Shown piece after piece: positions 59,961-64,000 of a DNA stretch of 64,000 bases. Made by a program: the position numbers and the translations under genes. Origin of the DNA: Clavelina lepadiformis (Eukaryota > Chordata > Ascidiacea > Aplousobranchia > Clavelinidae); assembly GCF_947623445.1 (NCBI RefSeq), contig NC_135244.1, positions 22,258,860 through 22,322,859 on the forward strand, given 5' to 3'. Under the pieces are notes generated by a model that was given only the letters and a program-made list of their open reading frames with translations, made no database searches and was not told the DNA's origin. Position 1 is the stretch's first letter; every line of letters begins with the position of its first letter.

Positions 59961-62867
59961 GTGTTAATTCACTCCTAAACTAAAATAACCAGGTCTAATG
60001 AAGCTCATATTTATAGCTAAAAAGTCCTAGTAATTTATAAAGTAACTCTTAAATGAATGTTAGCGGCCCAGGGCTATTTTGCATATTGAAACAAGTCATC
60101 ATTTTTTGCGCGCTGCCGGTTGTTGATGACGTAACGGCCGGTTAGCGCTCCCTCGCGGTTAATTTGTTAGAGTCCGTAAAATCTAAAGATGTCGCTCTTG
60201 CGCTGCGCAAGATTTGCATTGCGAAGAAAAAAGCTATTTCAGATCCCATGAAATTTAAATAGATTCGTGCCAACACGTCAAAGGGAAACTAATTCCATTT
60301 TATTGGCCCGTAAAGGTGACGTTATTGTTTAGATGGACCGCCTTGACACACCAATCTTTTTACAAACATTCAGTAAATACTCGATTAAACAAACAATTTT
60401 TTGTTAAAAACTGTTCCAGTGTATTTTATTGTCCACGCTCGACTCAAATCTTACGAGTTGTTCGCTTTCTACCTCCAAATATTCAGCCAATTTGCCGAGC
60501 TCTCAGTGCAAAGATCAACAAAGTATTATCCGAATGCCGAATATTTCTCATAAGATGGAGCCCTCCAATTAAAATCACATTTTCTTGTGTTGATTCACGC
60601 GCGGCATCCGAAGCTTTTGACAACATTCCCATCCAGGGCTGGTCAACCTTGCTCAAATGTTTACACTATCCCGCTGTCTGCTGAATAGATGTGCAAAGTT
60701 CTATTTCTTTACACATACACGCCACACAAGGTACAATGGAGACGTGTGATAATGGAATAGAAATTGCAGTTTGCTCCACACACGCTTAACTGTTTGTTAA
60801 AGAATTATTCATTTACTTTCTTACCGCCTGCCGAGTCAAATTGGACTGTGAAGCCGTTCTCACTGAGCTTGCTAAATTTTTTAGCGTTCTGTGGCCTTTG
60901 GCTAAGGGTTAAAGTTAATGTAGTCGTTTGGTTGTTGTTTTTGTTACGTCATAATGAATCAGAAAATTGCTTACGAGGACGTTTGACTCGAAAAGGGTTT
61001 CAAAGAAAAAATGCGCAATTGTTGGTTGATGCTACGTCATCTTTGTTGTCGCCGTGCTTGCAGAAAGAATCAAGTCAGATTTTTGCCAACAGGAAACGTC
61101 GCTTTGTAGGAGGCGGTAAACGAACAAAGGCAGCAGTAACTGTGTCGGCCGTTATTAAAACGCCATAACCCAGCTACATCCAGCCTTGCATTTTCCTTGG
61201 TCTTATTTAATGCAAGAGAATCTTTACCAAAGCTATGATAGTCTTCGATACGTGTGTATGACGTCATAGTGTTCTTTTGTCAGCGCAGCGCCCCTGTCGT
61301 TTATTCTCAGCTAACTAACAATGGTTTCACAGCAGTATGATCTGCATCAAATGTATCATCAAGTGCCCCAACTTTTCATTTCTACGCGCATTAGGCGTAA
61401 AATGCACAGTATTTAGATTGTGGGTTGTGGTTGGTATGGCCAGTGCAATAGCGTAGCACGTTATTTAGCCCGAAGTGTTCGAGTTTAATTCCGCGTGAAC
61501 TTGCGTGAAAAAGTTTAAAGAGAAAATAGGAGAGAAGCAAATGGGTCTGATGCAAACTCAAATCCCATGCATTGTCGACGGGTTCGGTCATTGGAGCGCA
61601 GCGAACCGTCGCGGCCGCTTGGAGATCTCGCATTTCCCGCACTAGAAAGAAAAAGCAGTCGGGCGCGAAACAGGAACGGAAAGCGAGCGCTTATCATGAA
61701 GTGTTGAGTCGTTGTTTTGTCTCAGAAGTAAAGAATGTTTTGTCCTTATACCGTAATTACAGGTTTTTTAATGTTTAATTTTAGGGTAAGTAATATTGTT
61801 AACAGGCACGAAAACGAAAGTACCGATAATAATTTAAGTGTATAATCCTCATAATAGAGCTGTGTTACGTCATCGAATGTGTTTTGTTCGTTGTGACGTG
61901 TTTGCTAGTAATAATCTTCAATACCTGCTGCATAGGTAAACGTTTACAAGTGAAATATAAGACACGGCATTAGAAATCATTTTCATCAAACAATTTTCCT
62001 CCCGTGGTCAGAGCGTTGTTGCTTGCAAAATCGTTTTTTAAAAGACGCAGTTCGCTATGACGTCATTTTTAATCTTTTTTCCAGGATTTAGCAAAATGAG
62101 TTTATACGTTTAAAAATGTGGGACATTTCAACGAATCAGAATTTAAAACGTCAAGTTGACCTTAAAAGTCTGTGACGTTGAAAGGTCACAGGCGGGACCT
62201 TCTAAAATCTAAACTAATTAATAAATCGGGCAGTTTGCAGCGATATGTTGATAAAAAGGAAATACAGTTGAGCTGGATTTGCGATATGTTGTAAGGTCAA
62301 ACTAAACGCGGATAGCTTCGGGCTCTTTGCACCACGGTCACTACCACAAATATTTCCAACTCAGCCTTCAGTACTAGATCGTGGTTAGCTCATAGACTTG
62401 TACCAGCTGCAGGCCTGCCGTTGTTGTAAGCTTCAGACGAGGAAATATTTGTTTTTTTGTATCTTGTGACCGGAATGCTTGTTCACAGACACAGTGTTTG
62501 TTAAACCCCGCAATTATGACGTAATAGTTTTTATGTGTCGTCATTTTTCAGCGTTTAGTGTTTCTGTTGCTTCTTTGCTGCCCGTACACCTGTGTATGAC
62601 GTCATTTTTGACTTGGTCACAATTAAATTCTTGAAGCTGACAAGATAGATTTTTAATTTCTCAGTTGACCAATTGCGGTTGCCCAAATTAAGTCCTTTTC
62701 CGAGCAGAAATTAGAGACGACATAATAGTCGATTGTGACTCACAATTAAGTAGTCGGAAGCGTAGGTCGAAAAACACGATTGGATGGCCGATATGACGTC
62801 ATTGCTGTTAAAGTGAGCCGTCGAAAGGAAATTTTCAGTCAAAGAAAAATTTTGCTTTCGTGGAAAT
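59961..62867. other. Intergenic stretch, 60-62.9 kb
   Basis: No supported exon. Frames of 122 and 134 codons (60316-60684 and 60764-61168, both +) are open but have no ATG start or recognisable motif. A CpG-rich spot around 61570-61640, including GCGGCCGC, could be a promoter. Confidence 0.4.
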
Positions 62868-62922
62868 ATGAAGAAATTTTTTGCCAAAACCTGCTGTTTT
62901 TGCTGTGGATCATCAAATAAAG
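62868..62922 (+). CDS. Very tentative first exon with a cysteine cluster
   Basis: ATG at 62868 gives MKKFFAKTCCFCCGSSNK and meets AAAG|GCAAGT, which resembles a GC-type donor. A basic N-terminus followed by CC.CC suggests a palmitoylation site if expressed. With a non-canonical donor and no partner exon, support is weak. Confidence 0.2.
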
Positions 62923-64000
62923 GCAAGTGTCTTGTGATTGCTTTCTGCTAAATATTGATGTCGGCGTTACCTCTGCGCCGGAATAATTGCAAAAATTAAG
63001 ATTGGTCAACTCATTCAAGATTTTTGGATAATTTTAGAAGTTTGATTTCATTTGAGCATCATAGTATCGGGGCAAAGTTGAAGAAATAAGCACAAATTTT
63101 AGCTAACACTTTCATCAAATAATTTGTATTATTTCGACGTTTCAATGAAGATAATGATCCATTTATTTTCTTTATGATGTTTTCACCACAAGCTGAGCAA
63201 GTTTTAAGAATGAGAAAGATTGATGCATTTTGTCGAGAGCAAAAGCAAATGTTTAGAGGCGTAGTTACTTATAATATTAAGCAGTGTAACAGTTGTTGCA
63301 GCAGACCATACGAAGACGTGGTGGACCGAACAACAAACTTTCTTTATTCAGTTTGTGTTGGTTGTATTCATTGTCAATTGCCATATCATTTAGAGTTGAG
63401 TTTGAAATGAGTCTTTCCTTTGAAACATTATCTCGTTGGAGCGTAATGTAAATAAGCTAAAGTCATCATATCAGAAGATATATTTACAACCAGATAACCT
63501 TCTAATGTCGTCACAGACCTTTAAGATTTCACTCATCCCACACAACTAAAAACGTTTGTTTATGGTAGCGTTATATTTAGCTAAACAGACACAGGGGCGT
63601 TTGGTGTAAAACTGCTAAGTTGTTGTGTCTGTGTTTCGATGTTATGCTTGGCATTAGGTAAAAATGTTAGGAGATTATTACCCCGTGAAAACGGAAACAC
63701 TGTAATAACCGTATAATTTATATTTACATGTTAATTGCAAGATTTTGTCACGATAGCTCAATAATCACGCATTATTACGCGCAAAGTACTTCTTCCTGCA
63801 GGGATTATGACGTTATAATGGTACGAATTAAAGCGGATATAGGGAGGAAGTTATGAGATGTTGTGGGGTTTGCAGATTAGGAGCTTAAAATTACTTCAAA
63901 TAAATAATATGTCGGTCTTACTCTTCCAAGTACAATATAGGTGACTTTCTGTGACGCATTTCTGTTTAAAATATTTTGCCAGCATGCCTTCACCGAACCG
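62923..64000. other. Right-edge stretch
   Basis: No supported feature. A 78-codon plus-strand frame at 63174-63410 has no splice or domain evidence. Confidence 0.4.

Noticed and set aside
60764..61168. 134-codon open frame, plus strand
   Set aside because: No ATG start, no domain, no splice context. A frame of this length is expected by chance in a window of this size.

Overview
The window is nuclear DNA from an animal. It is AT-rich and carries dense multi-exon genes with mostly short GT-AG introns. The proteins recognised (MMAA, a TRPA channel, WDR27, an ATF7IP-type protein and a TASOR/TEX15-type DUF3715 protein) read best as chordate or other deuterostome orthologues. Compact introns and abundant small hAT-type elements fit a tunicate (ascidian), but the sequence alone does not prove this. 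There are no prokaryotic operons, CRISPR arrays or rRNA genes, and no tRNA gene that I could confirm.

Layout. 1-4.1 kb: mostly non-coding, with one possible membrane-anchor first exon on the minus strand. 4.2-6.6 kb (-): a five-exon gene for a protein I do not recognise. 6.7-8.4 kb (-): a six-exon kinase of the testis-specific serine kinase (TSSK) type. 9.3-16.5 kb (-), with a possible upstream exon at 19.4 kb: a large TASOR-like gene whose last exon is 3.5 kb. 20.5-21.6 kb: a dead hAT transposon. 22.1-23.4 kb (+): MMAA with an uninterrupted reading frame. 24.1-35.7 kb (+): a complete 27-exon TRPA ankyrin-repeat channel of 1308 residues. 36.6-41.8 kb (-): WDR27, tail-to-tail with TRPA. 42.7-44.1 kb: a non-autonomous hAT element followed by a decayed non-LTR retrotransposon. 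45.9-50.3 kb (-), perhaps to 51.3 kb: an ATF7IP-like gene. 52.5-54.5 kb: a decayed DNA transposon with CACTA-like ends. 54.5-64 kb: largely featureless, with a possible signal-anchor first exon and a dispersed repeat.

Functionally, the genes are mixed: mitochondrial cobalamin metabolism (MMAA), a sensory cation channel (TRPA), a WD40 scaffold (WDR27) and a TSSK-like kinase. Two genes about 30 kb apart, the DUF3715/TASOR-like gene and the ATF7IP-like gene, belong to families that in vertebrates act in H3K9-methylation or piRNA-linked silencing of transposons. The same window holds at least six mobile elements, four of them with visible terminal inverted repeats and 8-bp target-site duplications.

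Gene models were built by hand from reading frames, splice consensus and phase continuity. Exon borders given for TRPA, WDR27, ATF7IP-like, TASOR-like and the kinase keep phase throughout, except where stated.
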